A stretch of 64,000 bases of DNA from Trichuris trichiura. Taxonomy: Eukaryota > Nematoda > Enoplea > Trichinellida > Trichuridae. A model generated the notes under the pieces. It searched no databases, was not told the DNA's origin, and saw nothing but the letters and a program-made list of their open reading frames with translations. A program made the position numbers and the translations under genes. The stretch spans positions 434,001 through 498,000 of the forward strand of contig JBAJFE010000011.1 in assembly GCA_037903355.1 (NCBI GenBank), given 5' to 3'. Of the stretch, positions 10,057-20,406 are shown one piece after another; the first letter of the stretch is position 1; the number at the start of each line of letters is the position of its first letter.

Positions 10057-13000
10057 ATGATGGATCCCGTAGAGGTTATTTGAGCTTTCTGGTATTTTCC
10101 AACCATTTCCCTGTGTTATTGCGGCACTTCGTAGGTATTCTGCCGCATTAAGCCACCTTTGAATCCTGACGACGAAGTATGCGTTCGCGCAATCGATGGC
10201 TGTAGTCTTCAGTTCAATGTGCCTTCCGGAAGACTGAATTCCGACGCGATCGTTTCAAAGGAGGTAAAACATCGCCTCACTTTGGCGCGCTTTTTGCCTG
10301 TTCCGTTTTCGCATTACTCAAGCGGGCTAGTGTATACGAGTGGAACGGTAAACGCTTGGTTTTGCACACGTTTTTAGCATTTCCATCGGAGGACAAGTGC
10401 ATGTTTGTTCACAGTGGTTGTTTCAGTTCCGTAAGGTATCGCTTTTGCCAAGGACGCTATTTTATGTTTCAAAACTGCTTAATGAACCATCTTTCGTTCT
10501 TTTAGACCTGAAACGTCTTATGTTCCACCTTAGTGTGACCAAGGGGAGCGGGTAGCTAGTTTGCTTAACATTATGCGCTTGTTTCGCGCCCGCGACAAAT
10601 AGAAAGCATGAATTTTGCTCGAATCGAATGGATAGTGCCTGCACATAGCAAGTTGTTGAGTACCAATCCTACGGTAGGGTCCATTTGCTCATTTTTGGTT
10701 AATGCATTCATAAACAGATAAATTGATTGACTTTTCCAATTTAAAAAAAGTCCCGAAATGTCAACATCTGCTTAACGTAAAGCTCATTAGGCAGAAGGCA
10801 GAAACTGTTGCAGCTTGTCGCTTTTGACCATGTACCATATGGTTTCTCATTTCTTTAGCTTGTGTCCGCTTTGTTGGGTTGCAGTTTTATTGTACAACAT
10901 ATTACAAACAATTTATATTTGCTCCGCGCCAAGGTGCAGAGCTATGTTTTGTTCACTTATCTTTTTCCGTTCCATTTCACCGACGCAGCGGCACGCACAG
11001 TTAGTGTACTTTGGTTCGACGCTACTTTTAAGTGTACGAATAGTATTAGTTCAATTTTTAGCTTTTGTGATGCACATTTGGTTATCTCCAGTGCCTTGTG
11101 GAAACATAGGTTGGGTACACGCTGGAAAAGTGAAGCGCAATTTTTCTTGGCAAAAATATGTAAATTTCAACGTGTTTAAAACTGAAAAACATTGGTTCAT
11201 TTGTCCCGCTAACGTCCGCTTGTTGCAGTGTTTTCAATTCACATTCATTCCTACGTAGGCGAAGTTGTCTTAGCTTTTAATGACCCTTTATGTTTGAGTT
11301 TTTCGTGCCACAAGTGTTATTTATGAGAATTGGCTGAATACAAAATCGAATGCCCTGCTTAACGGCTTAACATTAGTAATATGCAGATTCAAAAAGTACT
11401 GTACAATACATTTTCAAGTTTGAAGAGCAAGTTTGTAGTTTGTCACTGGCATCATTTGGGTTAAACTTTCCAAATGACGCGATTCGAATCTCGAATGAAC
11501 TTGCGCTTATGGGCAGACGGACGACGAATGAACTTAAGTGTTGAACAAAGATGTATCTCTGTTGCAGACGATCAGTCGTTTCACATGCGTGTTCGACGAA
11601 TTTAGCACGCAGAAGATGGTGTTCGACCGCGCGGCATTTGAATTGGTCGAAGGGCTTCTTCAAGGCAAAAATGGTAAGCCGTCGAGTATTCGTTATTTCC
11701 GCTTTTCAAACTGAAGGTGAATTTTCAGGTTTATTGTTCACCTATGGCATCACTGGTTCAGGAAAGACGTACACAATGACAGGAACGCCTGATGACATTG
11801 GCGTCTTGCCCCGTTGTCTGGACGTCATCTTCAACAGCATCAACCATTGCCAAGCTAACAGCTACGTACGCGCGCCTCTCTTCCCCTATCACGTTGCCAT
11901 GTGTTATATGATAATAACAGGTTTTCGTACCGGACAAATCCAACGGTTTTGACGTGCAGACAGAATTGGCAGCCGCGTTGGAAAAGCAGCGGCAGTTGGC
12001 CATGTCGCAGACGCTAAGGACTCCGGTGACAAAAATAAGGTTTTGTCGTTGTTGATATTCAATTATGCCTTCGTTTTAATTGTTCCATTCTTTTTTTCAG
12101 ATTGCAGTTTGACGCCGATTCCGACTGGGAGCAGCGTCCCCGCTTGACCGAGACAAGTTCTGTCCGGTGCATCAACGACGACAATGCATTCGCTGTATTC
12201 GTATCTTACATAGAAGTTTACAACAACTACGTTTACGACTTGTTGGACTCTCAGCCGGATCGGCTTAAGTGAGCTGAAAAAAAAGTGATTCCAACCGATG
12301 CGCTCTTTTTATTTTCAGAGCGCCGTTTAGCAAACCTCTGCGCGAAGATACAAGCAGAAATATGTACGTAAGCGGAGCAGTTGAGATGGAAGTAAAAAGT
12401 ACAGAAGAAGCGTTCGAAATTTTTGCCAGAGGTCGGTCGACTATTTTGGCGTAGTTGAAATTTGAATTTCAATTTCGTTCCGCGAAATTGTTAGGTCAGC
12501 GTCTGCGTCGTGTGGCTCACACATTACTGAATACGGAAAGCAGTCGTTCGCACAGCGTCTTTAACATCCGAGTAGTTCAAGCGCCTTTGGACGAAAATGG
12601 CAAAGAAGTGCTCCAAGTACTTTGTCAATAATGTTGATTTTCTAAACTCCTTTTTTTTAATTTCCAACGTTTTTTTTAAAAAAAGGACAAGAGCCGCGTA
12701 CATGTTTCGCAGTTGTCTTTGGTCGACTTGGCCGGAAGTGAACGCACCAGGCGAACAGGACACATTGGCGAACGTATTCGAGAAACAGGTTCGAAAATGC
12801 TTGCTGAAATCCTAAGATCAAACTTGGTTTGGGCTTTCAGGATGCATAAACAATTCCCTGATGGTTCTTCGACAATGCATAGAACAGCTGAGGGAGAACC
12901 AAAGAACCGGATACGACAAGGTGACACATTTCTTTAAGTTGTTCGTAGAAATTATGCAAATTAGTAGTTAAGCTCGTGCCATATCGAGACTCGCGACTTA

Positions 13001-16000
13001 CTCACTTGTTCAAAAATTTTTTCGACGGCGAAGGTAAAGTCCGAATGATTGTTTGCCTGAATCCGTCCGCGGCTGACTACGACGAAAATGTGGTAAGTTT
13101 TGTTCGTTGTTTTTCATCGAGTTTGAAAAATGGGTTGAATGGTTCGTCGTTCTGTTGTTCAGCACGTTATGCAGTTTGCCGAAATGACGCAGGAAGTTGA
13201 GGTGCCCCGCAGTTTACCAATTTCTCGCGAAGGGGACGGATTGACACCTGGCCGACGTCGCGCGGCAGCTTTGCTTAAAGAGTTGACTGAAAGTTTTCAA
13301 TTCAAACCAGTTTTGGATGGCAACTTGTTGGAACCGTTCCCGCCGCTCAATTTGGCTTGTTCGTCGCCGTCTGAAGCGCAAAATGTTTTCGTCCAAATGA
13401 AGACTCATTTCGAATCACAAATGATCCGTCTGAGAGAGATCAAAAACGGTTTTGCCAAAACTGGTTCGCTCAACGGCCTTTCTCCTTTTGGGGCGCTTCT
13501 CGGTTACGCTTGCATTTTTCAGAACCGCAAATAAAAGACGATTTGACCAAACTTGTGGCCGGATACAAAGCAATGCAGGAGCAATTGGACATCAACAAAG
13601 CGGAATTGAAAAGTCTGGAAATGTCAAAGCGAAATACGGAAGCCGAATTACAGCAGGCCAGATCGCTTCTCCGTACAACCGAATATCGCCTAAGAAGGGA
13701 TGCGCGTCTACGGACAAATCAGGTATGTAATGTTGAAATTGATTATCTTACTTTCATCGTTGTTTTTTAAAGGAAGAAGAGATGAAAAGACGTGAACGTG
13801 AACTGGCGACACGTTTTCGTCAAAAGGACGAAAAGCTGCTTGCGGTAAAGGAGATTGTCGACCGCGGTGTTCCCGAGAATTCGTTCCTGAAACCGTGGCG
13901 ATACGGCAATACGCCAATGAAGGTTGCATGGTGAGTTACTCATTGCAACTTTTCTTTCCTTAAAAGGCCTATTGCGCTTTCATTAATTTTCGCTTAACGC
14001 TTGCAGCAATGACAAAAGGCTGTCCACCTTTCTTTCCGCATCGACCAATTGCTTTTGATAATCAGGTTTCATCTCGATTGTTCTAAATAATTTTATTTTT
14101 ATTTTACACTTCATTGTCTCCCCATATGCTAAATTGAGCATTGCGCGGCCTTTGTAAAAGTGCAAACACGTTTTTCCAACCCATTGCCCTTATTTGTTCA
14201 ACTAACCAATGGTTGCGTGTATTAGTTTGAAGATGATGGTTTAAGGGCCCGTTTAAAATTTCGCTCTAAACTCTAAGCGGCTCCGAAAGGCCTTGCGGGA
14301 CGCTCGACCAGTCCATTTTCTGTGTTTGCTTTTCACTTACAGGTTCTGCATTTTCAAGGACAAAAATTGCCAAACAATTTTCCGGTATCACTTTCCTAAT
14401 AAGGTCATCATCTTGGTCAAAGTTAAAAACTCGCGCTAACTAATGCGCATATTGATTACTCTTACGGCGGCTATAGCATAGTTTGTCATCCTTTTACTTG
14501 CAGTTCAATTGATTTTACTTTGGCGCTTAGCTTTGTTTGAATTCCAGAAATCAAGATTGTCACCTTTTAAGGACAAATTCAACACACAATCCTCGTTGAA
14601 GTAACAGTCTCTTCTTCGTTACGTAGATTTATGTATGTATGAATTGTAGCTACTATTAGATTGGCATGCTACGCATGTAGCATGCCTTTTATGGGCATTT
14701 GCGGAGGCATAAAGCGCTTATGAGCTTAATTTTGAAAATAGTTAAGTTATTCTACACTGCGATTAATGCACTGAGCCTATACGCCTATACGAAGAGCTTA
14801 AATGTTAGCTAATCATTTTTTTTAGAAAAATGTGTACTTTCTAAGAATTTTAATTTTTATGGATAGCGTTCTCTGTTGTAGAATGGGACGACAATAGAAG
14901 AAGTTAACTGTCCGTTAAATAGCTTTTCTTATTGGTATGATGGGCCGGAAGTACTTTTTTCCCAAAAGCCGTCATTACTGAAAGTAGAAAAAGTTGCGCG
15001 TAAGAATAGTTAACATTGGTTGAATGAACAGGGTGAAATATTTTCCGTGCCGAAGATTTCGCACGCGCGGCTCGTTTCTCCTTCCGCCTCTTCTACATTT
15101 CCTTTATCGGAAAACGAGAAGCGAAAGGAATTTGCTGTTGACGCTTTGAACATATCGGCGAAATAGCAAAGTATGGTAATTTCATTTTACTCTAAATTGA
15201 CGCTACTTCAGCAGGAAGCCTGGTCGCGCGCGCAAGCAATTGAAACTTCTTTTGAATCGTTGACAAATTTTTTTTGCTCTTAAACGATCCACCAAAATTG
15301 TCATTGTTACGTTACGCGTACGCTTTGATGAAATTTTGTTCCAAAGCAGCAGTTGCCCAGTGACTATTAGCATTTCGGCCGTATTCCACGCTGTTGAGCA
15401 CATTGTTATTGCGCTGACGCAACGCGAAGAAATTTTAATTTCAATTTATCCACCTTCCACTTTCCAATAGAGCGTCCCTCTTCCGCGCCTGAATGATTTA
15501 CGTGCATTTGGTTACTTTGCCGTAAAAGTCCAACCGGCTTGCAAGCGTGTTCAACCCGACAACAGCGTTTGTTCGGCCGCTAAGTGATGTTGGCCGTTTT
15601 AGATATTTCTGTTGGAAAGTGTGCCCATGTCTCTTTTGCGCAGCGAATACTTTTTGCCCGAACAAATTAGGTACTTTTTTTTTAAACTGACGCGACATGC
15701 ACCTCTTTGGTACTTGTAGTTCGCTCGCTTCTTTTCCAATGTTCAACGTCCCATTTATTCCGTCGCATTAGGCTTCTTTATAAAAGAGTTCAATAGTCTA
15801 ATCAGTTCCATTTTACTGGAAGATCATGACGTTAGCTTGAAAAGCACTCAGGCCAGTATGTCCTTTCCGCATCGTTCGATGCACTTAACCTCTCTTTCCC
15901 TTTCTATCCGCGCTGCTCAGCCATTCGAGCGTCAAAGGCGTGTGCCTCAGGTTAGCCCAACTTATCTGCATCAATTTTTATCGATTTCTCCTAATCTGAT

Positions 16001-16906
16001 TTCCGCTTCTCCGTCGGCGGTTCATTTGGTCTAATTAGGGTCGATTGACCGACGTAAATTAGCATCGTTGTTGCAAGACTGCAGGTTTCCATCGCGTTTC
16101 GCCTTTTGTTTCAACGTCGTTCCATTGGGGCGAACAAGCATCGATGGATCGATGACGTCCATGAATGACGCCGTCGAAAGCGTAATAAATTTCAAATAAA
16201 GCCGATTATCTATCGCTTTTGCCGAACTGTTCTCTTTTTTCCTCCTCCTCTCCTTTGGACGGTCAAAATTCATATTTATTGATCATTTTTATTGTTGTTC
16301 TTTTTTCTTTGCAGCAGGATACTGCCTCCAACAGGTAGCGGCCGACGAGCGCCATCTCCTCCACCGAAACCGCATATCCGGCCAACGGTTCGCCGCCGTT
16401 CAAAGTCGCACGATAGCGTACGTCGTACTTTGTACGCTGCAGACGATAAGGCGACCAACGTAAGTTGTTTGGGCTATTTTCACTTGCGCGCACATGTTTT
16501 CTTTTCCTTACCTTCAGCGGCGCTGCGCAACTGAGATAGGGCGTCGCGTCTGGAGTTTCTTTCTTTAATCCTACAGTATACTGATAATAAGGTTTACTGT
16601 TCGCGCAAGTGCTTCGAACTAGCAGCGCCTCCAATTTGGGCTGCGCAAGTGCGATCGATTGATCTCTTGCAATGTTGCTGCTTGGTGCGAGAGCTTAGTT
16701 TTTTGTTCTTTCTGTACTCGCGCTCGTCGTTTCGGTCGAGTTTGTAAATCGATTTTGCGATGCAGAAGTTGTTGCGACCGTTCAACGTTGACAAGTGGGA
16801 ATCGAATTGCGCCAGTCCTCTTCGGCAGAAGCGCAGCAGCAACGAGCCTCCATACTCGGACAGCGGCAGCGCCAAGAAATCCAAGGAAAACGATTCGCGC
16901 TTTTAA
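10057..16906 (+). CDS. KIF23: Kinesin-6 motor, KIF23/MKLP1/ZEN-4 (centralspindlin)
   Basis: Plus-end motor that, with CYK-4/RACGAP1, forms centralspindlin and bundles midzone microtubules in cytokinesis. Exons: 10057-10074 (exon from 9996), 10135-10263, 11568-11673, 11729-11865, 11921-12039, 12101-12268, 12319-12431, 12495-12616, 12686-12788, 12841-12920, 12973-13092, 13163-13463, 13523-13722, 13773-13930, 16315-16459, 16766-16906; all phases agree, 719 residues. Motor: VFCRIKPP, P-loop GITGSGKT, the kinesin-6 insert around [23 protein letters not shown], switch [12 protein letters not shown], switch [23 protein letters not shown] neck and coiled coil follow (13163-13930). Sequence upstream of the first ATG stays open to 9996 and is basic, so the start may lie in an unseen leader exon. 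The last two exons, across a 2.4 kb intron, are placed by phase and by RRRSKS, and are less certain than the motor. Confidence 0.9.
10264..11567 (+). other. Large second intron of the kinesin gene
   Basis: A 1,304 nt intron with a GT donor after VSKE and an acceptor ending TTGCAG. Long plus-strand readings here (10815-11258, 10862-11179) have no motifs and overlap one another. I see no nested gene. Confidence 0.6.
13983..14111 (-). CDS. Possible small antisense coding piece
   Basis: On the minus strand inside the long kinesin intron, an open frame contains the hydrophilic helical stretch [20 protein letters not shown] and ends SLLQALSEN with a stop. Composition resembles a coiled-coil C-terminus. 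A splice upstream would require an intron of only 27 nt, and I find no other exon, so this may be chance. Confidence 0.15.
   Translation of the reverse strand, partial: KCKIKIKLFRTIEMKPDYQKQLVDAERKVDSLLSLLQALSEN
14663..14686. repeat. 24 bp near-perfect palindrome
   Basis: Arms GGCATGCTAC and GTAGCATGCC are perfectly complementary over 10 bp around a GCAT centre. It lies in the kinesin intron. Confidence 0.85.
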
Positions 16907-17973
16907 TCGTGGCTTAACAGGACGCCCACTGCGTATAAGGCGAAGAAAAAGAAAGATGTTTTGCAAATTATCCAAGCTCCTACCCACTGATTCATTCTCC
17001 ACTGTATTCCTTGCGTGCTTTCTCATTTATCTTTTAACCAAATTAGACTTCTACCGTAAGCTCCGCCGAATTACCGCAAACTGTAGTAAAGCTGTGCCTT
17101 ATTTTCAGCTGCTTATTTTTTAAATTTCATATCCAATAAGTCAATCTTAGACGTTTCGTCCCCTTCACGCTGTTTGCCGCCGGATAGGGTGGTCATTGCT
17201 TTTTCGTTTCCCTTCTTACGCGTCTCAAAGTTGGCGACAATAGGCCAAGCTGCATTGACTACGCGCGCGACTGGTCGTTTTTGGCGACAGCGAACTCTCG
17301 TGAGATTGCCATCTCTTTAACTGATCGACGGGACGGAGAATCGCGCGCGCTCGCTTGGACGTAAAGGCGTCGCTGCCATAGACTCCTACGGTCAATAAAA
17401 TCAATGACCAATGATCGAACAACATTGAGACGTGCCTGGATGCGCCAGTTGCGATGAACCGAGAGCCCGCCATGCATGGTATCAGTAAAAAGCGACATCT
17501 ACTTATGTCGACTTGCCGTAAACAACATATAGCACTTTCGCGAAAAGTCGAAGCAGCAATCAATAATGGTCAGCGTGCTTTCGCCCGAGCAATGTCGCAC
17601 TGATATGTGTGAGTGCATCTTTATTGGTACCTGCGAATCATTAAGAACCTGCGCATCCCGTTGTCTCTGCGTCTCTCGGCTTTTGCCTGGTCTGATCGTT
17701 GTCTTTGGCATTGCCATTATCAACACGGCGCGCTGGCGAGAGATCATCAATCGATACTGATGCAAAGGCGTTACTGAAAGAGAAATGGCACGACGTTGCT
17801 GACGTCATTGGTTCATTGGGAAGCAATTCGAATCGACAGCCGTGGACACTACTGACAGCGGCGCCGAGAGTTCGCAAACCTTTACTGAAGAATGTCGCTG
17901 CAACACCAATCGGACAACGATGATCAAAGGACGCCAATAACGCGAGCACATAACAGCTACGGCCGTAAAGATA

Positions 17974-17994
17974 AGAGAGAGAGAGAGAGAGAGA
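17974..17994. repeat. (GA)n microsatellite
   Basis: An uninterrupted GA run of about 10 units. Confidence 0.9.
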
Positions 17995-18283
17995 TGAGAG
18001 AGGAGGACGTTTCGAGCGAAAGAACGATAGAAGGAAAAGGTGGCGGCTTTCGGCAGCCAACGAAAATCGGCACCGACTGGCCAGAGAGAACGTCAATGAA
18101 AAAAAAACAACTGAACCAATACGCAAAGTCTATTCCGGCCCATTTAAGGACGGCTCGTACCAGTCGTCATCTCCTTTGTATTATCCTTCCGCGTCTCTGC
18201 CAACTACGGTGCACTGACACACGTGTCGCTGTTTTTCGTTGAACAGTACAGAAAAAGCCACTGCACACACAGCACGAAAGCAT

Positions 18284-18302
18284 TAGTAGTAGTAGTAGTA
18301 GT
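18284..18302. repeat. (TAG)n microsatellite
   Basis: About six tandem TAG units. Confidence 0.9.
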
Positions 18303-18489
18303 TGGGACGCACAATCAACTGCTTTAGGCGGGAAGGCGGTCGATCAGCGGCCTTTTTTGGAAATTTTGGCAGTTTAGATGGACAAAAGAAAAAAAAGGCG
18401 CGCGTCGCGCGGAGAGAAGAAGAAAAGTGGAATAGCAAAAGCGCTGCGTCGTTTGTCAATCTTTACAATATGCGCAAAGCGACCAAAAC

Positions 18490-18605
18490 AACAATACAAA
18501 TAATAATAATGAGAAGAAGAATAATAATAGTTGTAGTAATAAAAATAATAATGATAGCAATAATAATAATAATAATAGTAATAATAATAGAATTGATAAT
18601 CGGAA
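18490..18605. repeat. (AAT)n-rich low-complexity tract
   Basis: Imperfect AAT/ATA repeats that open a Leu/Ile-rich reading in both directions; not coding. Confidence 0.85.
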
Positions 18606-19103
18606 TAAAAATGTGTCTGTGTGTCGCAGTAACGAGCAAACTACGAAGTGTAAAGCTGGCGGTAGATTATAAACTGTCTTAGGTAAACGGGAGCAATTAT
18701 TTGTGGGGCAACAAGGGTGTCGCGCAATCGATGATGAGCTATATGCGTTGGTTGACTTAGAAGCACGTACCACGTTTCGGCGACGACTTCAGCGGACCAG
18801 CTAAGAACCTTATTTTTAAAAACATACAAGAAGAAGAAATGAAAAAGTATGACATTTCGGACTGGCAGACGCAGGGCATCGCCGGCAAATGACCGGCCAA
18901 CTGGGCATAGACGATCCCCGCATGCATAGGGGCTTAGTGGATAAACGGATACGCACACACCAACAGCTGCAAGCGTTTTAAAGTTGTTCGGGCCTGAAAG
19001 TGGGTTAAGGGAGACGCGGTTGGGAAAGATAGAACGAAATGCGGTCCGTTTTGGCTGCACAGCGACAGGAACAAAGAAGACAACAGCGAAAGGAGTAGAT
19101 AGA

Positions 19104-19126
19104 CAGAGAGAGAGAGAGAGAGAGAA
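19104..19126. repeat. (GA)n microsatellite
   Basis: An uninterrupted AGAGAG run in the likely 3' UTR of the G-beta gene. Confidence 0.9.
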
Positions 19127-19315
19127 AGAACCAAGAATGGTACAAAACGTAGAAGAAGAAGAAGAAGGAAAAAGTAAATGTATGCCTACGCGCAGAGTTG
19201 TCGACTGTGTGTCTGGTGGTGGTATATGGGCTGTGATTGTTTCGCAACGATGGATCCCTTTGTTCTCTTACTAAATAAGGACAATGCTGTTGTTGGCCGG
19301 CCAACCGTCTGACGA

Positions 19316-20406
19316 TCAATTCCATATCTTTAGGAAGGAATCCCAGGAACCAGTGCACACGGCCATTCCATCTTCGGTGACACCCAGGCAGCTGACCCGG
19401 TTGTCGTGACCAGCCAAAACGCCTGACCGTTCCTGCTGCATGCTGTCCCAAACATTGCAATTGAAATCGTCGTATCCGGCGAACAAGAGACGGCCCGACT
19501 TGCTGAACGCCACCGAAGTGATGCCGCAAATGATGTTGTCGTGAGAATACATGGCTAGCTCCTGGTCAGCGCGGATGTCGAATAGCCGACATGTAGCATC
19601 ATCCGAACCGGTGGCAAAAGCGTATCCGTTCGGAAAGAAAGCAACGGCATTGATGTCCGATTCGTGACCTGGAAAAGTTTGCTTGCACATGCCGTCGCGT
19701 ATGTCCCACAGTTTGGCTGAAGCGTCACAGGCGCCCGAGACGAAGGTACGCATGTCCGGTGACAGGCTGAGTGACATCACGTCGCCTGTATGACCAGTGA
19801 AGGCAGTGCACTGTTGACCAGTCTCGATATCCCAAAGCGCACTGCGAAATACGAATATATTTGAATGATAGGAGAGTACATGTATACATCAAAAGGGGCG
19901 CAGGCTTACCATGTCATGTCTCCGCTGGAAGTAACTATCTGATTGTCGTCCAAAAAACGACAACAGGACAAATATCCGGTGTGACCAGGTAGTTCGCGCG
20001 ATACACGGACATTGCCTTCACGGGTCTTCAACGAGTAGATGCTGCAAATGTTGTCCAAACCACCGCAGGCTACGTAATTTCCGCTGGGAGCGTAGGCACA
20101 GGTCATTACCCAGCTGCTTCGCAGTGGAATGGCGTGAACCTTGTTGGTCGTATACGAGTCCCATACGATTAACTTTCCGTCTTGACTTGCCGAAACGAGA
20201 TTGCGACTGTCGGTTGCCCAGTGCATTGCGTAAATTTTGGCCAAGTGACCGCGCAGGGTGCGTCGTGTACGCATTTGAATTCGGCCTACCGGCTCCATAC
20301 TGGCGGCTACGGCAGCCAAGGTTGTATCGTTGGCCGCTTTTCGAGCCTCGCGGATTTGGCTCTTCAGCTGCTCCGCTTCCTGGCGGAGGGCTTCCAACTC
20401 GCTCAT
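19316..20406 (-). CDS. GNB1: Heterotrimeric G-protein beta subunit
   Basis: Seven-bladed WD40 propeller subunit that binds G-gamma and G-alpha at the plasma membrane and couples receptors to effectors; the C. elegans counterpart is gpb-1. Two exons, 20406-19910 and 19841-19316, joined by a 68 nt intron, encode exactly 340 residues, the family's canonical length. The N-terminal helix [20 protein letters not shown] is followed by [27 protein letters not shown] and [20 protein letters not shown]. Later blades show [70 protein letters not shown] and ending [11 protein letters not shown]. Conservation is very high; nothing is missing. The kinesin gene converges on its 3' side. Confidence 0.98.

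Larger units (their letters stand above)
13931..16314 (+). other. Long penultimate intron of the kinesin gene with two orphan coding-like pieces
   Basis: The intron follows MKVA at 13930 (GTGAGT donor) and ends at the acceptor TTGCAG (16314). If the donor were not used, the protein would end MKVAW. Two plus-strand pieces look coding: about 15022-15166, containing [17 protein letters not shown] and ending DALNISAK with TAG; and about 15835-15947, containing [11 protein letters not shown] and ending RRVPQ before a GTTAGC donor-like site. The second can join exon 13773-13930 in phase but cannot then join exon 16315 in phase. They could be alternative terminal or cassette exons. Nothing else is recognisable. 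Confidence 0.35.
16907..19315. other. Space between the kinesin and G-beta 3' ends, rich in simple repeats
   Basis: It probably includes the 3' UTRs of the convergent kinesin and G-beta genes. Several readings of 100-160 codons occur on both strands (for example 17641-18126 minus and 17892-18242 plus), but they overlap each other, carry low-complexity sequence and have no motif. I accept no gene here. Confidence 0.5.

Noticed and set aside
16263..16634. 123-codon minus reading opposite the kinesin tail exon
   Set aside because: It is antisense to the phase-matched kinesin exon and has no motif.
18302..18773. Readings of 105-126 codons on both strands
   Set aside because: They are produced by the AAT-type microsatellite; runs of Ile or Leu with no motif.
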